NCBI GenBank assembly: GCA_964596125.1
Contig: CAZQRP010000015.1
Coordinates: 1-64,000, forward strand
DNA: 64,000 nucleotides
Source: CAZQRP01 sp964596125
Lineage (GTDB): Bacteria > Chloroflexota > Dehalococcoidia > GIF9 > UBA5629
Reading direction: 5' to 3'
The notes under the pieces were generated by a model. That model saw only the letters and a program-made list of their open reading frames with translations, was not told the origin of the DNA and searched no databases. Position 1 is the first letter of the stretch, and each line of letters opens with the position of its first letter. The translations under genes and the position numbers were made by a program. This document shows, one piece after another, positions 63,623-64,000 of this stretch.

Positions 63623-64000
63623 TTAAGGACCGTGCCCCACGGGAACGACTGGCTGATGCAACCAGGGGTCATAGTCTACATTTAAGGATACTGCGTCTCC
63701 CTTACCTTTGCATTTCTCAGCAGGATTTTTCTCTTCACCTGGCGTACAAGGTCCGCGTTGATTGCCCCACCAGTTGTTAGTGGCGTCAACTTCTAAGTTT
63801 GATATTACTGATTCTACCCCGTATATGCCATTTTTCATGAAATTGTTGAAGTGAATAGCAATGCCTGAACCGTCCACACCACCACCTACTCTTATACCAG
63901 TCCATCCGTTGCTTCTAAATGTATTGTTTGTTATGGTGGCTACAGTTACATCCGGTTCCGCCCCACCGATATTAGGGATGTCTATTCCATGGTACGTATT
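63623..64000 (-). CDS. right-handed beta-helix repeat protein, C-terminal part
   Basis: The last 125 residues of a larger protein; the frame is open to the window edge, so the 5' end is outside. Repeats of the type ITNNTFRSNGWTGIRV and HFNNFMKNGIYGV show the coil pattern of a parallel beta-helix. NNWWG followed by VDYDPWL is the usual end of NosD/PbH1-type extracellular beta-helix proteins, which bind or cleave polysaccharides or form surface structures. The Met-like GTG at 63877 lies inside the fold and is not the start. Confidence 0.8.
   Translation of the reverse strand, partial: NTYHGIDIPNIGGAEPDVTVATITNNTFRSNGWTGIRVGGGVDGSGIAIHFNNFMKNGIYGVESVISNLEVDATNNWWGNQRGPCTPGEEKNPAEKCKGKGDAVSLNVDYDPWLHQPVVPVGHGP

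Overview
The window looks like a scaffold from an uncultured anaerobic bacterium. Clustered riboflavin genes, an EF-Tu-domain-2-like mini protein, tandem signal peptidases, many CoxL-type molybdenum hydroxylases and NDP-forming acyl-CoA synthetase chemistry fit Chloroflexota, class Dehalococcoidia. That placement is an inference from gene content; no rRNA is present. A run of 100 N inside a tandem repeat marks an assembly gap.

Layout. 0-0.75 kb: a TorD-type molybdoenzyme chaperone. 1-2.7 kb (minus): two overlapping signal peptidase I genes and pyrE; the upstream peptidase has Cys where the catalytic Ser should be. 2.9-3.7 kb: a SIMPL-domain lipoprotein. 4-7.5 kb: ribD-ribE-ribBA-ribH, followed by a convergent EF-Tu-like small protein.

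7.9-43.7 kb is a large catabolic region. It holds four separate three-subunit molybdenum hydroxylases, each with a different gene order. Around them lie an EntE-like aryl-CoA ligase, an IclR regulator, a UbiD-family (de)carboxylase, a complete TRAP transporter, a DMSO-reductase-family enzyme, a long-chain-type acyl-CoA synthetase, a complete Liv-type ABC transporter and an NDP-forming acyl-CoA synthetase subunit. The fourth hydroxylase (37.8-41.9 kb) carries the [4Fe-4S] insertion typical of 4-hydroxybenzoyl-CoA reductase and has a MoaD-like protein in its operon. Uptake systems, CoA ligases, a (de)carboxylase and ring hydroxylases/dehydroxylases together suggest anaerobic use of aromatic or heterocyclic acids.

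44.6-51.3 kb is an AT-rich accessory island next to tRNA-Val(GAC). It has a decayed tyrosine recombinase, a cassette coding a leaderless-looking tandem-repeat peptide (CTLNQP repeats, 63-bp DNA unit) with a radical SAM/SPASM protein, a RecF/PrrC-like ATPase and a zinc-ribbon protein. Imperfect direct repeats resembling the tRNA 3' end bracket the peptide cassette. The peptide plus radical SAM pair is the best candidate for an undescribed system; its radical SAM gene is broken, in this sequence, by one extra G in a G9 run.

51.5-64 kb holds transporters (three MFS proteins), a FrdA/AprA-like flavoprotein with a ferredoxin, a YgbA-like Cys-rich protein, a MarR-controlled drug efflux operon, a nitroreductase, an NAD(P)-binding epimerase-like protein and the end of a beta-helix protein. 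Two diverged copies of a ~210-bp non-coding repeat lie at 54.6 and 62.9 kb.
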